DNA from: Pholiota molesta
Taxonomy: Eukaryota; Basidiomycota; Agaricomycetes; Agaricales; Strophariaceae
Assembly: GCA_014925825.1 (NCBI GenBank)
Contig: JACGCK010000169.1
Coordinates: 1 to 64,000, forward strand
Direction of reading: 5' to 3'
DNA length: 64,000 nt
Shown piece after piece: positions 24,236 through 35,278 of this stretch; positions within the stretch are counted from its first letter, which is position 1; each line of letters starts with the position of its first letter. The notes under the pieces are model-generated. The model worked only from the letters and a program-made list of their open reading frames with translations. It made no database searches and was not told where the DNA came from. The translations under genes were made by a program, and so were the position numbers.

Positions 24236-27200
24236 CAGCCTTGTCTGTTAATATTATGCATGAAATTGTGGGAGTTGCCCGGATAAAAATATTGCATCCA
24301 GAGTGGGAACTGCCAGGGCGCAGCCACCTCACCTAGCTGGCTTTGAATATTTTCCGCTCGTTTCTGGTCTCTCTGCTGCTCACTAGTGGCAGTGCTAGCT
24401 CGACACCATGCTCAACAGTGTCGAGCAGTGCTCGACACCATTGTCAGGGTCGTCCCAAAAAGGAAGCCATCAAAAAATTTCCAAAAGAAGAATGACAAAT
24501 TTGTAAGCTGTTTTTTCCCATCATTTGTCAGCACCTCAGCATCTATCATTAGATTTGACCCATTTTGGGACTTTCTGCTCATTGGCCCATCAAATATGCC
24601 ATCAAGGACCAAACACATGACCTGGTACCTAACCACATGACCACACATGACTGCAAATGAGGCAGGGACCCTCCCAGGGGTGGGAAATGCCTAAAATAGC
24701 ATTTTCCCAATATCATTGGAAATGCACCTGGGTAGCTGGTGCACCCTATATGGGAGCCACTGAGACCATATTATACCGAAAGATGCGGAATTAAATTCTC
24801 AATCCACCTGTGAAAGAATCATAGTGATAGCTTCATTGGTTCGGGCCCTAGAAGCGAATTGCTATTTGGAATAAATAAGCGCACACATTGATGGCTGCTT
24901 TCCTCCGCAACCGCTGGGTCTTTTTCCATGATCAAAGCTGCTGTCTGTAGGTATTAAAAGCGCGCTTCGAATGCGTTCTTGATCATAATTTTACGTCCGT
25001 TGCTCGCTCCGTAAAACGCTCCGGATATATTTGCGCTCGCACCGCATTAGCGCCGGCTACGCTTCCATAATTCGCGCGCATATTATATCATAAAATAGGT
25101 TAATAAAACACCTTTCTAACGGTACCCTATTCGTGTTGATTGAACAACTCTCCGAGGCCCTATAAAGGAAATGGTCGTTTGTGAATAGAATATTAACCGC
25201 GGATCGCGCCGGAACGCGCGTAGGTACGTTGGATTCTCCTGAATTTACTGGATTTAACGACACCCTGATTATAGGAATCAGAGGCCGGGAAGGCACTGAA
25301 CTGGACATGGGGATGGGCTGGATATTGCTCTGCTGGCCGGAAAATGCTATTTTTAGCGCTGCCGAGCGCGGCCTCACCCAATCCGGGCATGAAATGGTGG
25401 CACTCTCCCCCTCCCCCTCATATTGGAAATTCATTTCCTCCCTCAATTCCTATCCAATTGCTTCGTTCTTTTTTCTAATATTCAATATAAATAGGTTACT
25501 ATGCGCCTATAGCATTTATACACCACTATAATACATGCAGCATTTGTTATTTCGATATCTCTGTATTTTCGACACTGCATTTGGGGTTTTCACTGTATTT
25601 ATGATGCTTATTGGCACATATAGAGCGGTGGAAAGCTAGAGGTAGATACCTACTACAATTCCTGGTAGTTTAAAAGTCATCTGGATACTGTCCTATAGCT
25701 CCATACCCATAAAGAGAGACATTACTGTATATCCTCTTTGATAAATCCATATCTCAACCAATACTGTAGCTATAAACAAGCTGAAGCGTGCATTAGAATA
25801 TTAGACATGTTTTCTTTACTTCTGTTACTCAAGAGTTCTCTTCTCAGCGCATTTCATTGGTCATATGACAAGAATGGTTAGATATAGCAGAAATAGAGGT
25901 ATTTGGCCTATAGCAATTCACATAACCATTCTAAAATTCTGTAGAGCTGGGATATTATAGCTCTCATCAATATCTACGATTAGAGATAGGCCGAAAAGAA
26001 CTAGAGTGAGTGAGTGGAAAGATATTGTGGAAACATTCTACTGAAACATGATTTAAACATGTCTATGATAAGTAACATAGATAGCCTTGATCTAGTCCGA
26101 TGTTTTGACTACTAATTCCACCATATATTTCCACACACTTACTCTATTTCCTTCCGGCCTATCTTGAATTGAAGGTATTAATGAGAGCTATAATGTCCTA
26201 CCTCCATTGAATTTTAGAGCGCTTATGTGAATTGCTATAGGCCAAATACCTCTATTTCTGCTATATTTAACCATTCTTGTCATATGGCCAATGAAATGCT
26301 CTGAGAAGAAAATTTTTGAGTAGCAGAACTAAAGAAGACCTGTATAATACTTTAATGCACACTTTAACTTGTTTATAGCTACAGTATTGGTTGAGATATG
26401 GATTTATCAAAGAGGATATACAGTAATGTCTCTCTTTATGGGTATGGAGCTATAGGACAGTATCCAGATGACTTTTAAACTACCAGGAATTGTAGTAGGT
26501 ATCTACCTCTAGCTTTCCACCGCTCTATATGTGCCAATAAGCATCATAAATACAGTGAAAACCCCAAATGCAGTGTCGAAAATACAGAGATATCGAAATA
26601 TAGGACAGTATCCAGATGACTTTTAAACTACCAGAAATTGTAGTAGGTATCTACCTCTAGCTTTCCACCGCTCTATATGTGCCAATAAGCATCATAAATA
26701 CAGTGAAAACCCCAAATGCAGTGTCGAAAATACAGAGATATCGAAATAACAAATGCTGCATGTATTATAGTGGTGTATAAATGCTATAGGCGCATAGTAA
26801 CCTATTTATATTGAATATTAGAAAAAAGAACGAAGCAATTGGATAGGAATTGAGGGAGGAAATGAATTTCCAATATGAGGGGGAGGGGGAGAGTGCCACC
26901 ATTTCATGCCCGGATTGGGTGAGGCCGCGCTCGGCAGCGCTAAAAATAGCATTTTCCGGCCAGCAGAGCAATATCCAGCCCATCCCCATGTCCAGTTCAG
27001 TGCCTTCCCGGCCTCTGATTCCTATAATCAGGGTGTCGTTAAATCCAGTAAATTCAGGAGAATCCAACGTACCTACGCGCGTTCCGGCGCGATCCGCGGT
27101 TAATATTCTATTCACAAACGACCATTTCCTTTATAGGGCCTCGGAGAGTTGTTCAATCAACACGAATAGGGTACCGTTAGAAAGGTGTTTTATTAACCTA

Positions 27201-28060
27201 TTTTATGATATAATATGCGCGCGAATTATGGAAGCGTAGCCGGCGCTAATGCGGTGCGAGCGCAAATATATCCGGAGCGTTTTACGGAGCGAGCAACGGA
27301 CGTAAAATTATGATCAAGAACGCATTCGAAGCGCGCTTTTAATACCTACAGACAGCAGCTTTGATCATGGAAAAAGACCCAGCGGTTGCGGAGGAAAGCA
27401 GCCATCAATGTGTGCGCTTATTTATTCCAAATAGCAATTCGCTTCTAGGGCCCGAACCAATGAAGCTATCACTATGATTCTTTCACAGGTGGATTGAGAA
27501 TTTAATTCCGCATCTTTCGGTATAATATGGTCTCAGTGGCTCCCATATAGGGTGCACCAGCTACCCAGGTGCATTTCCAATGATATTGGGAAAATGCTAT
27601 TTTAGGCATTTCCCACCCCTGGGAGGGTCCCTGCCTCATTTGCAGTCATGTGTGGTCATGTGGTTAGGTACCAGGTCATGTGTTTGGTCCTTGATGGCAT
27701 ATTTGATGGGCCAATGAGCAGAAAGTCCCAAAATGGGTCAAATCTAATGATAGATGCTGAGGTGCTGACAAATGATGGGAAAAAACAGCTTACAAATTTG
27801 TCATTCTTCTTTTGGAAATTTTTTGATGGCTTCCTTTTTGGGACGACCCTGACAATGGTGTCGAGCACTGCTCGACACTGTTGAGCATGGTGTCGAGCTA
27901 GCACTGCCACTAGTGAGCAGCAGAGAGACCAGAAACGAGCGGAAAATATTCAAAGCCAGCTAGGTGAGGTGGCTGCGCCCTGGCAGTTCCCACTCTGGAT
28001 GCAATATTTTTATCCGGGCAACTGCCACAATTTCATGCATGAGACTAGCAGACACTGGTG
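24236..28060. mobile_element. 3.8 kb near-palindromic foldback element
   Basis: The left half (24236 to about 26045) and the right half are inverted copies around a centre near 26050. The outer 1.3 kb appears identical: reading frames of 116, 129 and 84 codons in the left arm reappear unchanged on the opposite strand in the right arm. Towards the centre the arms diverge, and the right arm has an extra ~145-bp tandem copy (about 26450-26745). The ends read inward CAGCCTTGTCTG and CACCAGTGTCTG, and GAAGACT flanks both sides (24229-24235 and 28061-28067), a 7-bp target duplication inside a satellite unit. No transposase is encoded. The shared frames have no recognised domain, so I regard them as non-coding. 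Confidence 0.8.
24418..24438. repeat. Short perfect palindrome in the foldback arm
   Basis: GTGTCGAGCA and its reverse complement TGCTCGACAC flank a single G. The same palindrome occurs in the right arm near 27858-27878. It could extrude a small cruciform inside each arm or bind a dimeric protein. Confidence 0.6.
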
Positions 28061-28590
28061 GAAGACTGTCATTTTGGGCCCACTTAGATAGGACAGAAGT
28101 CGAAACTCACGGAGATATCGACATTTGTGCATATGGGCCAACATACGCAAATTCGACGGCTTAGCCTCTGCAAAAAATCGTATGCCTTTGAGGTTTTATA
28201 CCAGGAATCTAGTGTCGAAGACTGTCGTTTTAAGCCCACTTAGATAGACCAGACGTTGGAACTTACAGAGATATTGATGTTTGTGTGCACGGGCCGACAT
28301 ACACATATTTGACAGTTATGCCTCTGCAAAAAATCGTATGCCTTCGAGGTCTTATATGAAGGATCTAGTATCGAGGACGGTCATTTTGAGCCTACCTAGA
28401 TAGAATAGACGTTGGAACTTACGGAGATATTGATGTTTGTGCGTATGGGCCAACATACGCATATTTGGCGGCTAAGACTCCGCAAAAAATCGCATGCCTT
28501 TGAGATCTTATACCAGCAATCTAGTGTCGAAGACGGTCATTTTGAGCCCATTTAGATAGGACAGAAGTCGAAACTCACGGAGATATTGCT
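28061..28590 (+). repeat. Satellite array, part 2
   Basis: The same ~157-bp unit continues in the same orientation for about three and a half units after the palindrome. It stops in mid-unit at about 28588, where the text changes to a CACGCTA array. A degenerate satellite scrap (gagatattgac context) recurs near 28765, between the two CACGCTA clusters. Confidence 0.75.
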
Positions 28591-28591
28591 T

Positions 28592-28866
28592 TCACGCTAG
28601 CTGGCACGCTACTCACGCTAGCCCACGCTACTCACGCTACTCACGCTAGCCCACGCTATTCACGCTACTCACGCTAGCCCGCCCACCCGCTATTGACAGT
28701 GCTATTTCAACAAGCAAGACAAGTCATTGTATGCCTCTGGACACAGAAGGTAATATGAGACTGACCGAGATATTGACTTCCGTGTCCGACCCATGCTATC
28801 CACACTATTCATCCCAGCCTACCACGCTATTCACGCTAGTCCACGCTACTCACGCTAGCCCACGCG
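28592..28866 (+). repeat. CACGCTA arrays, two clusters
   Basis: Nine copies occupy 28593-28680 with steps of 9, 10 or 12 bases, and a second cluster lies at about 28801-28866. Both have the same orientation as the array upstream of the transposase. Between them is about 120 bases of satellite-like text. Confidence 0.8.
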
Positions 28867-29526
28867 AGCCCAAAGTTTTGCGGTCCTATCCACTTGCCAT
28901 GTTTCAATGGTGTGTGCAAAAACTGCAAAAACACCGAGTCTGCGGTAAGCATGCATCGCACGTCTTTATGTTGAGTGACTTATACCTTTGTTCACTAGCA
29001 TTCTAGTTTTATTCATTGAGTCTTACACTATTCTAGCGACCTTTGTTCACCTTGTATTTGTATTACAACAAATCGTATACTACGTCTTATTTCTACAATA
29101 AAAGGGGAACTAAGTACATGGTGGTTCGAGAAAGAGAGAAAGGCCGTGAGAATACGATCAGCCGCTGACCATACACCCACCGTCAGCCAAACCGGAAAGC
29201 GGCTCCCGCTTTCCGGTTTGGCTTGAGCGAGGTATATCAACAGTGCCTCGATATGTTCTCACGCCTTCTCTTCCTCATACTCCAACACTGCGACGGCAAG
29301 CTGCAACGACCATAAGGTGAGCAATTGCAACTATCTAAGTACAGTAGATAGTAGTATGAGTTCCCAGTATTCATTACCCAAATACATTGAGGTCATGTTG
29401 AGTCTGTAAGAAAAACATGATAATGAGAGTGCTAGGATTGAGCGCGCACATAACAAAGTTTCATGAAAAGTGAATAAAATGTTACACAAAAGACTAACTA
29501 TATTGATAGGACGACATAGACACATC
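28867..29526. other. Spacer upstream of the Spt5-like gene
   Basis: No gene is called. A frame at 28731-29006 runs out of the array and may include an exon-like scrap ending at a GTAAGC donor near 28943, but nothing identifies it. A strong hairpin lies at 29185-29223. Confidence 0.35.
29185..29223. repeat. Perfect 18-bp hairpin with 3-nt loop
   Basis: GCCAAACCGGAAAGCGG at 29186-29202 is followed by CTC and then its exact reverse complement at 29206-29222. The next outer bases (A and T) also pair. No T-run or RNA gene context is visible, and it lies about 300 bases upstream of the Spt5-like gene. Confidence 0.75.
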
Positions 29527-31852
29527 ATGAAAGGTGGACGGTCGTTCTTGGATCTTGAAGCGCGGGTGGAGGAGGAAATTGAGACGGATGAGGATGAAGA
29601 GGCAGATATGGAAGGTGCGTTATAGTGGCTATCAAAAGGATATTGTACTAATCCTATTTCTACCTGCATTTAGATGGCTTTATCGACAATTCAGGCAACG
29701 AAGAATCGGAAGGCGGTCATCAACCACAACATCAAGATGTTCAAGATATGTACGACACATGGTATGATGAACTTTTGGCCAGTGCGTACAATCGGGCAGA
29801 GGCATCGGCAGGGCCAAACTATAGGAACTACGCATCCCAAACTGAAGCGATAATTGGACATCCTGGTGAAGATGACTATCCCTTATGGAGGGTGGAATGC
29901 AGAGTGCGTCACAATAGCAAATTCTTCGCCGCGTTTTCACTCATTTCCATCAGATTGGCTACGAAGAATACATTTTGGCCTATTTACTTGAGGCTGCCCA
30001 ACCATACCATGAGCTGCGCTCAGTTTCCATGCGCGGATCGATACGAGGTTGCGTCTATCTCGAATGCCAAATGACGCGCGACCTCATTGACTTGCTGAAG
30101 AAGACACCTGGAATAAAACAGACCCATCAAGGTTTAAGATCTCGTCAAATAGATAACACCGACTATGTTAGTCTCTTCACCATGATAGACAGCGGGACAG
30201 ATTTCGCAGTTGGAAATTGGGTTATAGTCAAGAAAGGTTTATACAAGGGCGACATCGGCTTGATTTCGGGTGTGAAAACATGGGGAGTGGAAGTACTTCT
30301 CGTACCTCGATTTGCGTACCGCCTTCTGGACAAGAAACAAAAGCGAAAAGCGACTACGATCAGGCCAGCAGCAGAATTATTTGATGCTGCAAAAGTGGAA
30401 GGACCGTTATCCCACAAGCTCGTACATCGCAGCGATGGTTCGTACAAACTAGGACAACTTACTTTTGAACATGGGCTATTATCAAAACAGTACAACTACC
30501 ATTCCATCGGCCTACAAGTCACTCATATGCCATGGACACTATTCCATTATTTTGGGTTAAGCAAGCACCCATGTATATTCGATTCACGTCCCCCCCGTCC
30601 ATCGGAATGGTCTTTTGTGGAAAACGATAGAATCACCATATTGTCTTCCGGTAAACAGGGCGTCATAATCTCTGCCGAAGCAAGCTATGCAGAAGTTGAA
30701 TTACCTTCGGAGGGAACACATCGATTGCCTTGGTATGACATTCAGAAGCATCTCGTAGAAGGCGACTACGTACGCATAATAAGTGGATGCCAACAAGGAA
30801 AGGAAGGATGGGTTACTGAGGTTGCAGATGCAACTGCGACGGTTTTGATCGAGTCGATGGAAGACAAAATCAATAGTGATATGTTGCATGTAGAAGTGCA
30901 TGTCAATTGCGTAGTTGTGATGGAGCCACCACACCTTCTCGTATTGCGACCATCGATTCAAACGACACCGCCTGAGAAACATACACGTCATCCTTGGTGC
31001 GATACAAGTATTATTATTACAAAGCTGGGCCATGGACGAAAAGGACAGAGTGGTCAAATAAAAGACGTACTGCTGAACCAGCAAACATCAAGCGGTATAA
31101 TGGTGGTAGTACAACTTTCGCAATTTGACCCTGTCACCCCTTTCCCGACTATAACCATCGACCATGATCATGTGGCAGAATTGAAGTGAGCAGTTTAATA
31201 TTATACAGGCTGCTTGATTTACCTAACTCTGTAATGTAGAACACAGAAAAGTCTCTTGGAGTTCTTCGAACCCAAGGGCAATAGCGATAACGACAAACAG
31301 AAATATATATCGACTACACATAAATCCACTACGATTATTGATGATGGAGGCAGCGCTACGCCGATGCCAATAGCCTCATCCTCGACACCTGCTTGGGACC
31401 CTTCTTCACAGACACCGCTGAGTGTATCATCACCGGAATCACCTCCACAACTAAACGCAAACAGTACTTCATCCACGCTGCGGCACATCCTACTTCATAC
31501 TTCATTTCTGAATGTGACATTGAACGTTATAGCAAATGGTGGCAAATACAAAAACCAGGTAATACCTGCGATTATCAGTATAGTGGATGGACATCTGGCA
31601 ATGCGTCATATCATTCGCAATACATCGTATGCACTCGAACCCGATTGGATTAAACCCAAGCACCCTAGTCCGACTCACGACAATGGATTAGTGTTGGTTA
31701 TTAAAGGCGAACATCATGGAAAATACTTGCGACGGCTCCACCACGATGGCTATGGGCATACAGCATTGATGATTGCTGCTGTTGTCGAAAGGATTGAAGG
31801 GTCTGTGGATCGCAAGGGGTATGCGCCGGCAAAATCCGACATATCGGGGTAG
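29527..31852 (+). CDS. Spt5-like KOW-repeat protein, repeat-associated
   Basis: Four exons (29527-29614, 29674-29903, 29954-31185, 31240-31852) join to 2163 nt, a clean 720-aa frame. An acidic N-terminus is followed by an NGN-like segment (RGSIRGCVYLEC...TRDLIDLLKK) and at least four KOW-type motifs: GNWVIVKKGLYKGDIGLI, NDRITILSSGKQGVIIS, GDYVRIISGCQQGKEGW and ITKLGHGRKGQSGQI. The last part (GGKYKN ... KGEHHGKYLRRLHH) looks like further KOW-like barrels. Spt5 is an RNA polymerase II elongation factor, but true Spt5 genes are longer with a CTR tail. This shorter type occurs in many copies in Agaricomycete genomes and here sits between CACGCTA arrays, so it is probably a proliferating paralog. 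Whether it still acts in transcription is unknown. Confidence 0.8.
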
Positions 31853-32822
31853 GGAGGGGGGGTATGTCAGATTGGCTTATTTTTTTTTCTTATATATACT
31901 TTGTATGGTGCTCAAAAGTCAAATTTAATTGCATTTACAACCTCATATTCTTGTATATTGACATTTGGCACAATTTAATTCGCAATTAAAACTCATTTGC
32001 ATTAAATACCTGTGTTTCAAGCCACACAGAGCTTGTCAAGCACTACTCTTGCACCTACAGCAAGCTTGTCAAGTGCTTCTCAGTATGTGTCTTCATATAT
32101 TTATGCTATCAGGATTCAGCATTCAGCATTACTGACAGCTTTAGTCTAAGTAGCACCAATGATCCAACACTATTAACAATCAAATAATTTGATGTGACCT
32201 GGACACTGTGCCCTTTAAGTTGCACACAGCAGCCATACTGTTTCCAACTTCCCCACCATCTTAGTATATACACTGCTACTGTGTAGGCTTAGCTTTGCTT
32301 CCTAATCATAGTGCCTGGGACTATATAAACTGCTGCACAACAATCTCCATTACCACAAACACTGCACTGGCAGTGTTCTGTGGCACAGAGACACAACATG
32401 GTAGACAATTGGCACTAAGACCTAGAAACCCATGGTCGGGCTATGGAGCTCACATACTATATTTAGCATGCCCGGATCATTCCGGCCATCAAAAATGTCC
32501 ATTTTAGGAAGGAAGGGGGGGGGGGGAGGGGGACCCAAAATTTGCTTATTTTCGTAAATCGACATGATATATATTATTTTTTTCTGGCATACCCCTTGGT
32601 GGATCGCATTACTGGCGAGCAGGTCAAGATTGAATGCGACTGTCTGTGTACTGTCAGGGAGTCTGTTGAGCAAGTGAAAAGAATGAAGAAGGCTATGGAG
32701 AATGCGCGTGTTACTTACCGTCAAAATCTACGTTTGTGATTCTTGTCGTTCTTGTTCGCTAACGTACTATGTATCGCGCAAGTATGGGAACCTCAGTTCA
32801 AATCCTTCGTTACCGTCTCCAT
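31853..32822. other. AT-rich spacer with a 12-G run
   Basis: No gene is called. A run of 12 guanines lies at 32515-32526, on the edge of an open frame (32542-32739) that ends in a charged helical-looking segment. That frame could be a stranded exon of a broken gene, but I do not recognise it. Confidence 0.4.
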
Positions 32823-34427
32823 TAGGGATGCCGAAGTTCGGTTCCGAACTGGCGCAGAGAACCGGAACCGGCCGAACCGGACCGACGGTTCTGGTTCAGT
32901 CCGGTTCCGGTTCGGGCATTCTGGCATACGGTTCGGCTCTCGGTTCTGAGAATCCTGGGGGTACCAGAACCGAGTTCGAACCGGTTCGAACCGAACTTTC
33001 TGTACTCAAAATCTGGTATTTATTGGCTCAGAATTGAGCAAGCTATGCTGAAAACGTTGAGAACTGGCAAGAATTGATGCACAGAGGCAACGCGGCACGT
33101 GCAGATGCCGACACGTGCCATCAACTTGTTTGTTGATGGCTCGAGTTTCAACCACCAACACGACAGAACACGACCTCGACACCACGACCTCGCCCGCGCA
33201 TGCACCGCGTCGCCCCCACTGCCCGCCACATCGCGCCACGACGACACCCGCCACGTCATTCTTCTCGCTCACCCGCCATGACGATGGACAAAGCGGTGTA
33301 GGAAATGGAAGGGGAGACCCGGGAGCGGGAGACCCACCAGGTACGCCCGCTACGCCCTTCTTCCTCGCTCCATACTGACACCCCTCCCCTCCCCACAGCT
33401 TCCTTTCACGGCGACGAGGAGCCGCAGCCACCGCCGCCCGTCACGCCCCTTCTCCTCCGCCGCGACGCCTCCTGGAGCCAGCGCCTGTGCTCGACGCATC
33501 GCCCGCCAACGAGCCCGCCCTCTCGTGGCCCCATCCCATCCGCCGCGCTGCCCGCACACCACGATGATGGCCACCCACCACCAACCATGTCGTCCGGCGG
33601 CACACGAACACCCCCGCCCGCCCATCACGCGCCCGCCACATCGTGCCGCGACGACACCCGCCACATCACCCCCAACCATCCACCCTCCACCGACCTTGCC
33701 ACCGCGACAGACCACCGACATGGTGACATGGCCCCTGCTTGGCGGTGGCATGCCCCCGATGCCCGCACACCACGACGACGGTTACCCATTGCCCACCATG
33801 TTGTCCCGCGGCGCACGAACACCACGACGACGGCCCCACACCCGCGCCATGTCGTCCCGCGCAGGACGCGTGCGGACAGACGAGCAGCGCGGACACCGCC
33901 AGCGCCTCGCGGGTGTTCGTGCTCGCGCCATCCTCTCCAACCCACCCGCACTCACCGTCTATATGTACAATCAGTGCTGCATATGCAGCGCTGTGCGGCG
34001 TGGAGACGCGTCGTGCCAGGTGTGGCCATACCCACCCGTGCGGATCGGAGGTCTGCTTGCGCCTCTGTCACCATCCCCCATCTCTACCCCCTGGCATGCC
34101 TGCCCTTCCCTCGCCCTACCTCCGCTGGTGGTACAACCATCTCCATGTCCAAAGGGCACCACATTGGCGGCGCCTGATGGTGTGGAGACGCAATGCAATG
34201 GGTATAATTTCCTGTGCTTGTCACCGCGGAGGCCCTAGAGTGTATAGAGGGAAATTTTGGCCGGTTCGTCAGTTCGAACCGGTTCTAGAACTGGACTGAA
34301 CCGAAAGAACCGACTCTGTCGGTTCTGGTCCAGTTCTGTTCCGGTTCAGGCGGTTCTTTGTCGGTTCAGTTCTCGGTTCTGGCCGAAGGGGTCAAGAACC
34401 GGACTGAACCGAACTTCGGCATCCCTA
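32823..34427. mobile_element. hAT-type non-autonomous element with 8-bp duplication
   Basis: Both ends begin TAGGGATGCCGAAGTTCGGTT when read inward, and the 8-bp sequence GTCTCCAT flanks the element exactly (32815-32822 and 34428-34435). An 8-bp duplication with short TIRs is the hAT signature. About 180 bases inside each end are packed with GGTTC/GAACC motifs in both orientations, like subterminal transposase-binding repeats. The 1.2 kb interior is GC-rich and related to the inner arm sequence of the element at 1233-13052. No transposase frame was found, so the element must depend on a partner elsewhere. Confidence 0.85.
33440..34030 (+). repeat. GC-rich module shared with the 1.2-13 kb element
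   Basis: The stretch around 33905-34020 matches 3345-3460 at roughly nine bases in ten, and 33480-33525 matches 3040-3090. Two elements with different termini and different duplications therefore carry the same interior module, so one has captured it or both took it from a common source. Confidence 0.65.
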
Positions 34428-34435
34428 GTCTCCAT

Positions 34436-34776
34436 CATATATTTTCTCAATGTTTTATAATTTACGATATGTATATCTTTCTACTCATTTTGAACGCTTT
34501 TACCCGCCTCTCACGCATTAAATTTCTGTACGTTCCGTAAACGTGCGTAAAATGAGGTGTTTATGTTACCTATTCAACGTAAAAAAAAATTAGAATCATT
34601 GAATGCGAACTGACCAAGTTATAAGCAAAAGCGTCCAAATCCGTTGACGTATGCTCGTGCGTCATACCGGCTATTTAACCATGTGGTCGCTGTGCCGTGC
34701 GCTGTGAGCGTGTTGAGCGCGTGGGCCGCGGAGATGTCAGACTTGGAAGTTCAGCGTCGGCGTGAGCAGCAGAGTG
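34436..34776. other. AT-rich spacer
   Basis: After the hAT-type element the sequence is low-complexity and AT-rich to about 34670, then mixed. No coding or RNA feature is seen. Confidence 0.4.
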
Positions 34777-34780
34777 GACT

Positions 34781-35093
34781 CACGCTAACACACGCTATGA
34801 CTCACGCAAGCGCACGCTAGTGGCACGCTAGGCCACGCTTACACACACTCATCCCAAGACTTCAATGACCTTAAATTATATTGCCTAATGGTATGTTTTG
34901 TTTTGTAATGCAACCAGGGATGCTTAAGACACGCCTACGCCAATTCTGGCGGCTGGGGAATTCTTGGATGACGCGGAACGGCCGCAAAGGCGGTTTACGA
35001 CGTCACGCTAGCGCACGCTAGTACTCACGCTAACGCACGCTCGTTCACGCTACCTCACGCTACCTCACGCTCACCCACGCTACCCCACGCTAA
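34781..35093 (+). repeat. CACGCTA arrays flanking a short spacer
   Basis: A loose cluster at 34781-34841 and a regular one at 35003-35093 share the orientation seen elsewhere. In the second, nine copies follow each other at steps of 10 bases (one 12). The spacer between them shows no gene. The VPS4-like gene starts 186 bases after the last copy. Confidence 0.8.
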
Positions 35094-35278
35094 AATAATG
35101 GTGCCCTGTTCATTAACGTTCATTGATCAGCGCTTAGCAGGTACTTCAGCTGCCAAGACACTTCTGAGTTTGAATTGTGGCTATGACAGTCATCAACGAT
35201 GAAGTGGGCTACTAAGGAGTAGAGATAAGTATCTCTTTGTATTCAACACAGTTAACATCAGCACTCCCTCTTGTATGT

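Noticed and set aside
25057..27239. Matching 116- and 129-codon frames in both palindrome arms as a conserved protein
   Set aside because: They are identical because the arms are identical. They show no domain, overlap each other on opposite strands and have no splice or start context.
17799..28866. Terminal inverted repeats for the GCM/MULE element made of the CACGCTA arrays
   Set aside because: The arrays on the two sides have the same orientation, so they are not inverted repeats. No 9-bp duplication could be fixed.
33305..34299. 290- and 237-codon Pro/His/Arg-rich frames in the hAT-type element
   Set aside because: The composition is low-complexity, frames overlap in several phases, and the same module in the other element does not keep the frames.
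1233..35093. RIP-type (repeat-induced point) mutation of the repeats
   Set aside because: Repeat copies are too similar and differ by mixed changes, without an obvious C-to-T bias.
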